Positions 1 to 5,293 of a stretch of 5,717 nt of DNA are shown here, piece by piece. The DNA comes from Planktothrix sp. UBA8402 (lineage in GTDB: Bacteria; Cyanobacteriota; Cyanobacteriia; Cyanobacteriales; Microcoleaceae). A model generated the notes under the pieces. That model saw nothing but the letters and a program-made list of their open reading frames with translations. It was not told the origin of the DNA and made no database searches. Each line of letters opens with the position of its first letter. Positions within the stretch are counted from its first letter, which is position 1. The stretch lies in the NCBI GenBank assembly GCA_003456035.1, contig DMPJ01000065.1, forward strand, positions 724-6,440. Direction: 5' to 3'. The position numbers and the translations under genes are program-made.

Positions 1-263
1 TCGGGGGGCAAAAGTCCGGCAATAATTCGCAAAATCGTTGATTTTCCCGTTCCTGAAGGGCCAATAATTCCCAAGGCTTCTCCCCGATAAATGGTTAAAT
101 CAACCCGATCTAAAATCAATTGGGAACCAAAGGCTTTACTAACTCCTTTTAATTCAATTAAAGGTTCTAAGGATTCTGATCGTTTTGACAAAACCAAGTT
201 ATCTTTTAAATTGATAGATTCAACTTCAATTTCATGAGTTTTTATATTTTTACTGTCTTTCAT
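1..263 (-). CDS. ABC transporter ATP-binding protein, N-terminal part (MlaF-like), cut by window edge
   Basis: The ATG is the complement of 261-263, and 87 codons run to the left edge without a stop; the rest lies outside the window. Residues 1-33 are a polar tail. The nucleotide-binding domain then starts with [12 protein letters not shown] (about 35-46) and [19 protein letters not shown] (about 49-67), followed by a perfect Walker [10 protein letters not shown] (68-76), and [11 protein letters not shown]. The Q-loop, signature and Walker B are not visible. This start of the domain is characteristic of ABC importer/lipid-transport ATPases. The spacing and the [15 protein letters not shown] wording resemble the MlaF/Ttg2A branch, which works with an Mce-type substrate-binding protein in lipid traffic across the envelope; that subfamily call is an inference. 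A purine-rich AGGGAG lies only 2 nt before the ATG, so the start is reasonable but not certain. The gene diverges from yvcK. Confidence 0.85.
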   Translation of the reverse strand, partial: MKDSKNIKTHEIEVESINLKDNLVLSKRSESLEPLIELKGVSKAFGSQLILDRVDLTIYRGEALGIIGPSGTGKSTILRIIAGLLPP

Positions 264-447
264 ATCTCCCTAAGCCCTTCTGATCATTGCACCTTTGATC
301 CGATTTGGTTGTTAAGTAAACGATTTAATCGCTATCATCACTGTGATCTACCTTGTCGGGGAAGATTAAAAAGTTGATTGACCTCGCTTACCGTTATTTT
401 ACGACAAGCACGACCTCCTGTAGTCTAAATTTGTCTGTAAAAGCCAG

Positions 448-478
448 TATGTCAACGTAAGACACTACTTATGTCAAC
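448..478 (+). promoter_or_regulatory. Pair of 9-bp direct repeats upstream of yvcK (possible regulator site)
   Basis: TATGTCAAC occurs at 448-456 and again at 470-478, an exact repeat with a 22-bp period, close to two helical turns, so both copies face the same side of the DNA. The second copy ends 31 nt before the yvcK ATG. The remainder of the 264-509 gap holds no gene, and I see no clean sigma70-type promoter in it. The regulatory role is an inference from spacing and position only. Confidence 0.3.
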
Positions 479-509
479 TGGTTAGTTCAAACACACCTTA
501 CGCAGAATT

Positions 510-1853
510 ATGAAACTAAGACTCCATCTCGGTTTATCCAACCATCGTTCTCCCCGAATAATTCACCAATGGTTTAAATGGTTATCGCCTGGAATATTTG
601 TCAAACGTTGGATGGCCGTCAGTGCTACGGGGGTTTTAGTCGCTAGTTTGGGGTTAGCAATCTGGACGGGAATGACCCCAATTTATTACATTCTACAACT
701 GCTAAGAAATTTCTTAGGATGGATTACCACCGTTGTTCCTAATTATATCTCAGGGCCATTGATGTTAGTCTTGGGAATTGTGTTAGTTCTTTGGAGTCAA
801 ACCCGCAGTTTAAATTCAATTAGTGAAGCCTTTCATCCAGCCGGAGATGAACAATTAGTTGATCGTTTGTTGAGTCATCGCCGTTTATTACGGGGGCCGA
901 AAATTGTGGTAATTGGCGGCGGAACTGGGTTATCAACTTTATTACGAGGATTGAAAGAATATAGCGCTAATATTACCGCAATTGTTACCGTTGCGGATGA
1001 TGGCGGATCTTCGGGTAGGTTACGTCGAGAAATGGGAGTTTTGCCCCCGGGAGATATTAGGAATTGTATATCCGCCTTAGCCGATGAAGAAAGATTATTA
1101 ACGGAATTATTTCAATATAGATTTACCGCCGGAGATGGATTAACCGGACATAGTTTCGGGAATTTATTCTTAACTGCAATGTGTGAAATTGAAGGAGATT
1201 TGGAACAAGCGATCGCAGCAAGTTCTAAGGTATTAGCGATTAGAGGTCAAGTCCTACCCGCCACATTAACGGACGTTCATTTATGGGCAAAATTAGCCGA
1301 TGGTCGCCGGATTCATGGGGAATCTAGTATTACCGAAGCTAAGGGGAAAATTGTTACTATTGGTTGTATTCCTCCTAATCCTCCCGCCCTACCCAAAGCC
1401 CTACAAGCGATTTTAGAGGCAGATTTTATTATTATTGGCCCTGGTAGTTTATATACGAGTGTAATTCCTAATTTATTAGTTCCAGAAATTGCTGCCGCCG
1501 TCGCTTCCCTAAATGTTCCTCGAATTTATGTTTGTAATATTATGACCCAACCAGGAGAAACGGACAATTACACGGTTTCAGATCATATTAAAGCTATTGA
1601 TAAAGCCTGCGGCTATCAATTATTTGATGCCGTATTAATTCAAGGGACAGTTCCCCCAGCTAATGCCTTAATTCGTTATGCTCAAGAAGACTCACACCCG
1701 GTTATTTTAGATCGAGATCTAGTTAAACAATTAGGTCGAAGAATTGTGATGAGTAATATTATGGATGTTGATCAAAATACCGGACATTTACGCCATGATC
1801 CCTATCGTTTAGCCCAAGTATTATTAAGATGGTTTGGCAAAACTAACCCGTAG
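510..1853 (+). CDS. yvcK: YvcK/CofD-fold protein (gluconeogenesis factor family) with N-terminal membrane segments
   Basis: This 447-residue protein belongs to the YvcK family, which has the CofD fold (2-phospho-L-lactate transferase superfamily). In Bacillus and actinobacteria these proteins bind UDP-sugars and link central carbon flow to cell-wall synthesis; no enzymatic activity is settled. Visible motifs are the nucleotide-binding loop [15 protein letters not shown] (135-149), [12 protein letters not shown] (161-172), PPGDIRNC (179-186), [12 protein letters not shown] (208-219), [11 protein letters not shown] (307-317) and [12 protein letters not shown] (343-354). Residues 1-125 are an extension absent from Firmicute YvcK. 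It has hydrophobic stretches at about 35-52, 57-70 and 79-95, so the enzyme-like domain is probably anchored on the cytoplasmic face of a membrane, as in other cyanobacterial members known to me. The ATG at 510 lacks a good Shine-Dalgarno; a later ATG at 612 (residue 35) would cut into the first membrane segment, so 510 is preferred. tsaE follows after 80 nt. Confidence 0.93.
   Translation: MKLRLHLGLSNHRSPRIIHQWFKWLSPGIFVKRWMAVSATGVLVASLGLAIWTGMTPIYYILQLLRNFLGWITTVVPNYISGPLMLVLGIVLVLWSQTRSLNSISEAFHPAGDEQLVDRLLSHRRLLRGPKIVVIGGGTGLSTLLRGLKEYSANITAIVTVADDGGSSGRLRREMGVLPPGDIRNCISALADEERLLTELFQYRFTAGDGLTGHSFGNLFLTAMCEIEGDLEQAIAASSKVLAIRGQVLPATLTDVHLWAKLADGRRIHGESSITEAKGKIVTIGCIPPNPPALPKALQAILEADFIIIGPGSLYTSVIPNLLVPEIAAAVASLNVPRIYVCNIMTQPGETDNYTVSDHIKAIDKACGYQLFDAVLIQGTVPPANALIRYAQEDSHPVILDRDLVKQLGRRIVMSNIMDVDQNTGHLRHDPYRLAQVLLRWFGKTNP
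1209..1216. repeat. HIP1 octamer GCGATCGC
   Basis: Perfect highly iterated palindrome 1 site inside the yvcK coding region. HIP1 is strongly over-represented in many cyanobacterial genomes. Confidence 0.9.
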
Positions 1854-1860
1854 GTTAGAG

Positions 1861-1904
1861 AGTCCTAAAGGACTCACTACGACGTAGTAAGCCCTTTAGG
1901 GCTT
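1861..1904. repeat. Three adjacent hairpins able to refold into one long hairpin (palindromic repeat, possible terminator)
   Basis: Three small perfect inverted repeats lie almost end to end, starting 7 nt after the yvcK stop codon: AGTCC-TAAA-GGACT (1861-1874), ACTAC-GAC-GTAGT (1876-1888) and AAGCCC-TTTA-GGGCTT (1889-1904). The first and third are also complementary to each other: AGTCCTAAAGG (1861-1871) pairs with CCTTTAGGGCT (1893-1903) with one G-U wobble, keeping the middle hairpin as the tip. The RNA thus has two alternative folds. The run AATCTTTTCT follows, a weak U-tract, so it may end or protect the yvcK transcript. The form is typical of dispersed intergenic palindromes in filamentous cyanobacteria; that it is one of these is inferred. 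Confidence 0.75.
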
Positions 1905-1933
1905 AATCTTTTCTAAACTATTCACATAAAATT

Positions 1934-2396
1934 ATGACTCAATTCTATCTACCCAATGCCCAAGCTACCCATGAATTGGGAAAAAAATTAGGCCGATCGC
2001 TCCCGGCTAATAGTGTACTATTATTACAAGGAAATTTAGGAGCCGGAAAAACTACTTTTGTCCAAGGTTTAGCCGCAGGTTTAGAATATTTCTGAATCCA
2101 TTGAAAGCCCAACATTTACTTTAATTAATGAATATCTAAATGGCAGGATTCCTCTCTACCATTTGGACTTATATAGATTAGAACCCTCAGAAATTGTAGA
2201 CTTAAATTTAGAGCAATATTGGGAAGGAATTGAAGTGGAACCCGGAATTGTTGCCATTGAATGGGCTGACCGTTTACCCTATAAACCCGAAAGTTATCTA
2301 CAAATTGAATTAAGTTATACAGAAAAAGGCGATCGCCTTGCTACTTTATTTAATGTCGGTCAGGAGGATTTTAACCTAAATTTAGATCAGATTTAA
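1934..2396 (+). pseudogene. tsaE: tsaE, tRNA t6A-synthesis ATPase, interrupted by a one-nucleotide frameshift
   Basis: TsaE is the ATPase that works with TsaD and TsaB in adding threonylcarbamoyl to A37 of ANN-decoding tRNAs. The ATG at 1934 opens a frame of 53 codons with Walker A GNLGAGKTT (33-41), which stops at TGA 2093-2095. The rest of the protein continues in the next frame: ESIESPTFTLINEY, then YHLDLYRL with the conserved Asp, then VAIEWADRL, ending at TAA 2394-2396. The downstream frame is closed upstream by TAG 2082-2084, so the lesion lies between about 2085 and 2092. Removing one base (for example T2087, giving GLEISESIESPTF) restores a protein of 153 residues, the normal family length. 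Both halves are well conserved, which suggests a very recent mutation or a sequencing error, since the gene is usually essential. The downstream half alone could only start at a weak TTG at 2163 and would lack the ATP site. Confidence 0.85.
2329..2336. repeat. HIP1 octamer inside a 14-bp palindrome
   Basis: Perfect GCGATCGC in the 3' part of tsaE. It lies at the centre of a longer perfect palindrome, AAGGCGATCGCCTT, at 2326-2339. Confidence 0.9.
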
Positions 2397-2425
2397 TTTC
2401 TAAGTTTGGGATTAATTAACGGAAT

Positions 2426-2433
2426 GCGATCGC
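2426..2433. repeat. HIP1 octamer GCGATCGC
   Basis: Perfect HIP1 site in the short gap between tsaE and the DUF2141 gene, just upstream of the predicted promoter. No further perfect copy is seen from here to the window end. Confidence 0.9.
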
Positions 2434-2441
2434 CAAACAAC

Positions 2442-2470
2442 TTTACAAAACTATCAGATTGTGGGATAAT
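2442..2470 (+). promoter_or_regulatory. Sigma70-type promoter of the DUF2141 gene (and probably of the methyltransferase)
   Basis: A -35 element TTTACA (2442-2447, 5 of 6 to TTGACA) and a -10 element GATAAT (2465-2470, 5 of 6 to TATAAT) are separated by exactly 17 bp. Transcription would begin near 2477, leaving about 20 nt of leader before the ATG at 2498. This also argues against the upstream TTG at 2459 as the real start. No terminator is visible between here and the methyltransferase, so the promoter probably serves both genes. Confidence 0.6.
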
Positions 2471-2497
2471 TTAAACATACTAATCCCATACTTCCCC

Positions 2498-2971
2498 ATG
2501 ATGATTTCTCCTTCAAAACCCCTGGCATTTTTAGCTTCTTTTCTTTGTTTGAGTATGGTTACGGTTGCTGTTAACGTTCAAGCTCAACCTCAAAGCACAA
2601 TTACTGTCACTATTGATGGATTTAAAAACAAAAAAGGACAAGCTTGTGTAAGTTTATTTGCCAGTAATAAAGGCTTTCCCAGTAATGGAGACGATGCCAT
2701 ACAAAAACGTTGTGTTAGTATTACAGAAACCCCTGTAGTGATGACTTTTGATAATTTACAACCAGGTAGTTATGCCCTAGCAGTTCTTCATGATGCTAAT
2801 AATGATAATACAGCTAACCGTAATGGGTTAGGAATTCCCACCGAAGGATTTGGTTTCTCTAAAAATCCCGCTATTCTCACCGGGCCCCCAAAATTCAATG
2901 AGGCGGCGGTTGTTGTTGCCGGGGCTAATACTAATATTAATATTAAATTGCTGTATTTATTAGGAGGTTAG
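2498..2971 (+). CDS. Exported DUF2141 domain protein
   Basis: I read this as a 157-residue DUF2141-family protein of unknown function. From the ATG at 2498 (or the adjacent ATG at 2501) it begins with a Sec signal peptide: K7, a hydrophobic core at about 8-27, then VQA before the likely cleavage at 29/30. The mature part of about 128 residues is a predicted beta-sandwich-like domain. Family marks are GQACVSLFASNKGFP (47-61), FDNLQPGSYALAVLHDANND (84-103), the NGLGIPTEGFGFS loop (109-121) and PPKFNEAAVVV. HDANNDN resembles a calcium-type Asp/Asn loop, though metal binding is unproven. Cysteines at 50 and 72 could form a disulfide in the periplasm. The frame is open upstream to a TTG at 2459, but the predicted promoter lies over that start. 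The methyltransferase gene follows after 6 nt. Confidence 0.82.
   Translation: MMISPSKPLAFLASFLCLSMVTVAVNVQAQPQSTITVTIDGFKNKKGQACVSLFASNKGFPSNGDDAIQKRCVSITETPVVMTFDNLQPGSYALAVLHDANNDNTANRNGLGIPTEGFGFSKNPAILTGPPKFNEAAVVVAGANTNINIKLLYLLGG
2962..2968 (+). promoter_or_regulatory. Shine-Dalgarno of the methyltransferase gene, inside the end of the DUF2141 gene
   Basis: AGGAGGT is a near-perfect anti-SD match, 9 nt before the ATG at 2978. It overlaps the last sense codons (Leu-Gly-Gly) of the DUF2141 gene, whose stop is at 2969-2971. Translation of the two genes is therefore likely to be coupled. It fixes 2978 as the methyltransferase start. Confidence 0.75.
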
Positions 2972-2977
2972 GAATAA

Positions 2978-4177
2978 ATGGATTTACAGTTATCTTTATT
3001 TCCGACTAGACAAACAGAATCAACTGCTAAAAAGCAAAAAAAAGCAAAATTAGGTCGCTATGAGAAACTTCAACGCGAACTGTTAACAACTCAGCGTGAT
3101 TCCAATCAAGTCTTTATTGATATTGACAATCAGCCTTTATCCTCATTTAACTATAACTTTATTGATCTTTTCTGTGGTGCAGGGGGATTCACTCAAGGTT
3201 TAGTTCAAGCTAAATTTAATCCCATAGTCAGCGTTGAAATTAATCCCATTGCTTCAGCAACACATGACAGAAATTTCCCAAACTGTGATAATTTTTGTGG
3301 TGATATTCATGAATTTAACTCTAACAAATGGTTAGAAAAATTGCACTTCCCTCCGATTCATCTTGTTGTGGGTGGCCCTCCCTGTCAAGGATTTTCTGTT
3401 GCCGGAAAACGGAACCCCGATGACCCCAGAAATAACTTATTTAAACAGTTTATTCGTGTTGTGTCAGAAATTCTACCTTGGTACGTTGTCATGGAAAATG
3501 TACCCGGTATTCTAACAATGAAAAATGGAAAAATTAAACAAGAAGTATTTGAACAATTTCAAGCCATAGGTTACTCAAATATTTCCGTTGTTATTCTTGA
3601 ATCTGCTGCCTATGGAGTGCCTCAAATTCGACCGAGAGCGATATTTATTGCTAATAGATTTGGACTCCAAAACCCTTATCCAAAACCTCAACTTCAACCG
3701 GAACAATATCAACCAATTGAATCAGTTATTTCTGATCTTCCTGAGTATACACCCATTCCTAAAATTAATCATGAATGGACTCGTCATTCCCCTGAATATA
3801 TGCAGCGAATTGCACGAGTTCCCCCCGGTGGTTCTCTGTATGAAACCTATCTTGATGCGTTCAAACGTCAATATCCAGGTAAACCTAGTATGACTATTAA
3901 AGAAAATCACGGCGGAACTCATATTCACCCTTATCTTAATCGAGTGATTTCTGCGCGTGAAATGGCTAGATTACAGTCATTTCATGATGCTTTTATCTTT
4001 GAAGGAACCATGAAAAAAGCGATGTGGCAAATTGGAAATGCAGTTCCTCCCCGTTTAGCAGAATGTATTGGATATGCTCTAATTCCCTATTTAGACACTA
4101 TTAGTTTAGGGAAAGAGAAAGAGTTATCAACTATTCCAAAAACTTCTGAGATTCAACTTGCTTTAGAGTTGCATTAA
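2978..4177 (+). CDS. DNA (cytosine-5-)-methyltransferase of a type II R-M system
   Basis: A complete 399-residue C5-cytosine methyltransferase that transfers the methyl of S-adenosylmethionine to cytosine within the R-M target, protecting host DNA. The motifs occur in canonical order: motif I FIDLFCGAGGFTQG (61-74, AdoMet binding), motif IV GGPPCQGFS (132-140) with catalytic Cys136, motif VI ENVPG (173-177), motif VIII QIRPR (217-221), motif IX RVISAREMARLQSF (322-335) and motif X GNAVPPRLAECIGYAL (353-368). The target-recognition region between VIII and IX (about 225-305) is short, so one specificity is expected; I cannot read the target from it. The first 60 residues are a lysine-rich extension (AKKQKKAKLGRYEK) without an obvious helix-turn-helix, so self-repression like M.EcoRII is not indicated. 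The last 15 codons overlap the end of the oppositely oriented endonuclease gene by 47 nt. No C-box is seen upstream, so expression probably comes from the DUF2141 promoter. Confidence 0.96.
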   Translation: MDLQLSLFPTRQTESTAKKQKKAKLGRYEKLQRELLTTQRDSNQVFIDIDNQPLSSFNYNFIDLFCGAGGFTQGLVQAKFNPIVSVEINPIASATHDRNFPNCDNFCGDIHEFNSNKWLEKLHFPPIHLVVGGPPCQGFSVAGKRNPDDPRNNLFKQFIRVVSEILPWYVVMENVPGILTMKNGKIKQEVFEQFQAIGYSNISVVILESAAYGVPQIRPRAIFIANRFGLQNPYPKPQLQPEQYQPIESVISDLPEYTPIPKINHEWTRHSPEYMQRIARVPPGGSLYETYLDAFKRQYPGKPSMTIKENHGGTHIHPYLNRVISAREMARLQSFHDAFIFEGTMKKAMWQIGNAVPPRLAECIGYALIPYLDTISLGKEKELSTIPKTSEIQLALELH

Positions 4178-4874
4178 GAGCAGTTCGCCAAGCATCAAAA
4201 TTATACCATCCACAACCGACACATCCTTCTTCTGCTTCAGAACCCGATTGAGGAATATTATCAGGCCATTTCTCATTCCCAAAATACCAAAATTCGAGTC
4301 CTAATGGTGTTCCTCGGTTTCCTGTTTCAATACATTTCTCGCAACTTCTCGACTTTAAAAGATTATGATTTCCAGAACTATCTTTTTTTAGCAGTTGAAA
4401 TTTATTCCTAATTTCAGTTTCACTCATATTAACATTATGATTCGGTTCACTTTTACCCCAACGTTCCATCGGAAAACGATGATCAATTACTAATTCATGA
4501 GGCAACCGTTGCCGATTTTCAATTCCGTCTGTATAATTGTAAATATCTAAAACTCTTTTGACTAATTTAGGAGGAAGGTTAGCAGAAGCATTTGCTTCTC
4601 TGGTTTCCCCAGTCCATCGATCCCAAGTTGTTTTTTGTTTGCAAACTTGACATAATTCTCGCTTAGTTTCAATCACTAACCCTGGACGACCGCTTCGATT
4701 TCCTCGTTCTAAACCTTGAATTCCACCACCACCAGCATATTGATTAGAAGCAACTTTTGTTCCTTCACAGTTGCGACAATGCCACTTTTGATCAGACAAT
4801 AAATCGAAAACTTTATACTGTGATGAACCTAATTTAAGTTTAGATTTTAAACTTTCTGCTGATTCTGGGTTCAC
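4131..4874 (-). CDS. HNH / zinc-ribbon type II restriction endonuclease
   Basis: A 247-residue protein next to a C5 methyltransferase and a controller gene, so very probably the cognate endonuclease. Four CxxC knuckles are visible: CRNC (33-36), CQVC (75-78), CEKC (178-181) and CVGC (218-221), consistent with two Cys4 zinc sites. Between them lies a beta-beta-alpha-metal (HNH) core: LVIDHRFPMERWG (128-140) with the likely general-base His132, then FQLLKKDSSGNHNLLKSRSC (159-178) carrying the conserved Asn and Lys/Arg. This layout recalls HNH type II enzymes such as Hpy99I, but no direct relationship or target is claimed. A hydrophobic helix and QKWHC at 20-33 could be a small winged helix for DNA contact. 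The start is a GTG (4872-4874) overlapping the C stop codon by 4 nt, with GAGGA about 7 nt upstream, which implies translational coupling to C. The 3' end runs into the methyltransferase gene. Confidence 0.85.
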   Translation of the reverse strand: MNPESAESLKSKLKLGSSQYKVFDLLSDQKWHCRNCEGTKVASNQYAGGGGIQGLERGNRSGRPGLVIETKRELCQVCKQKTTWDRWTGETREANASANLPPKLVKRVLDIYNYTDGIENRQRLPHELVIDHRFPMERWGKSEPNHNVNMSETEIRNKFQLLKKDSSGNHNLLKSRSCEKCIETGNRGTPLGLEFWYFGNEKWPDNIPQSGSEAEEGCVGCGWYNFDAWRTALNATLKQVESQKFLE

Positions 4875-5119
4875 TCCAAATTCCTCATTTCTGTTTCTAA
4901 GTTCTCAAGCAGTTCTGAAACAGTAATATTCAAACCACTAGCAAGAGAAACTAGAACAGTCAAAGAAGGGTTTCTCACACCCCGTTCTAGTCCAGATATA
5001 TAGGTTCGATCTAGGTGAGAACGTAACCCTAACTCCTCTTGAGAAATTCTGATCGACATTCGATATCGTCTGATCAAAATTCCTAAAGCTTTTAAAACTC
5101 GTGTTTTAGACTGTTCCAT
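4871..5119 (-). CDS. Controller (C) protein of the R-M system, XRE-family HTH
   Basis: A small helix-turn-helix regulator of 82 residues from the ATG at 5117-5119. The HTH includes ISQEELGLRSHLDRTYISGL (25-44), then ERGVRNPS. LDRTYISGLERGVRNPS is close to the recognition-helix wording of C proteins such as C.Esp1396I. These dimers bind tandem C-boxes, activating the C-R operon at low level and repressing it at high level, which delays cutting until the genome is methylated. A tandem C-box lies directly upstream. The stop codon overlaps the endonuclease GTG by 4 nt. Alternative starts are ATG 5138-5140 (89 residues) and TTG 5144-5146 (91 residues), but the latter falls inside the operator and neither has a Shine-Dalgarno. 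The ATG at 5119 gives the usual family length and fits a leaderless transcript. An unrelated XRE regulator is unlikely given the context. Confidence 0.88.
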   Translation of the reverse strand: MEQSKTRVLKALGILIRRYRMSIRISQEELGLRSHLDRTYISGLERGVRNPSLTVLVSLASGLNITVSELLENLETEMRNLE

Positions 5120-5125
5120 GAAATT

Positions 5126-5154
5126 ATGATCAGCTTTCATAGACAATCAGTCTA
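5126..5154 (-). promoter_or_regulatory. Probable leaderless, C-dependent promoter of the C-R operon
   Basis: Read on the minus strand, TAGACT (5154-5149, 4 of 6 to TTGACA) and GATCAT (5131-5126, 4 of 6 to TATAAT) are 17 bp apart. With these as -35 and -10, +1 falls on the A of the ATG at 5119, so the message would be leaderless, as reported for several C genes. The poor match to consensus fits a promoter needing activation. Another -10-like hexamer, CATAAT at 5128-5123, lies too close to that ATG for a leaderless start. Confidence 0.45.
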
Positions 5155-5167
5155 CGGACGATCAGTC
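5142..5167 (-). promoter_or_regulatory. Tandem C-box operator of the controller protein
   Basis: Minus strand, 5' to 3': GACTGATCGTC (5167-5157), spacer CGTA (5156-5153), then GACTGATTGTC (5152-5142). The two boxes match at 10 of 11 positions, each is a GAC-N5-GTC dyad, and they repeat with a 15-bp period. The form GACT-N3-nGTC, CGTR spacer, second dyad is that of known C-protein operators (AhdI, Esp1396I type). The promoter-distal box would lie just upstream of the -35 (activation) and the proximal box over it (repression). This layout is seen; binding is inferred. Confidence 0.75.
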
Positions 5168-5245
5168 ACATTAAAATAATAATTTCGTTCTAATAACCAG
5201 TCAGTGTAAGTAAAATCTGTATTTTTTTCTATTATTATCTAAAAT

Positions 5246-5278
5246 GCACGCACCCTACAGTTTAAACTAAGTGCGTGC
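5246..5278 (-). terminator. Rho-independent-type terminator after the dihydroorotase gene
   Basis: On the minus strand GCACGCAC (5278-5271) pairs perfectly with GTGCGTGC (5253-5246), with a 17-nt loop, followed directly by ATTTTAG. It starts 15 nt after the dihydroorotase stop codon. The loop holds the decamer palindrome AGTTTAAACT (5259-5268). The arm read as GTAGGGTGCGTGC resembles the GTAGGGTGCGT arms of dispersed cyanobacterial repeats, so it may descend from such an element. On the plus strand no T-run follows, so one-way action is expected. It separates dihydroorotase transcription from the C-R promoter. Confidence 0.6.
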
Positions 5279-5293
5279 TGCTATCACTACATC

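Noticed and set aside
337..347. Palindrome ATCACTGTGAT in the ABC/yvcK intergenic region as a CRP-type site
   Set aside because: The half-sites are separated by 1 bp, not the N6 spacing of SYCRP1-type sites, and the second expected half-site is missing; an 11-bp palindrome is not strong evidence.
457..468. NtcA-like site GTA...TAC upstream of yvcK
   Set aside because: The spacer is 6 nt instead of the required 8 (GTAN8TAC).
2163..2396. Separate 77-residue gene starting at TTG 2163
   Set aside because: It is the C-terminal half of TsaE; homology continues upstream in the same frame to 2085 and the Walker A half lies in the preceding frame.
3036..3043. A8 tract near the 5' end of the methyltransferase as a phase-variation switch
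   Set aside because: It simply encodes lysines in a lysine-rich stretch in an AT-rich gene. Switching M off while R is present would be lethal, and the frame is intact.
3588..3893. 101-codon plus-strand open frame inside the methyltransferase gene
   Set aside because: It lies in another frame of the strongly conserved methyltransferase, has no family features and no Shine-Dalgarno; a coding shadow.
3722..3928. 68-codon minus-strand open frame inside the methyltransferase gene
   Set aside because: Antisense shadow of the target-recognition/motif IX region with no recognisable protein features.
4871..5146. XRE protein plus downstream gene as a toxin-antitoxin pair
   Set aside because: The HTH wording matches C proteins, the tandem C-box is present, and the downstream 247-residue HNH protein beside a C5 methyltransferase is better explained as an endonuclease.
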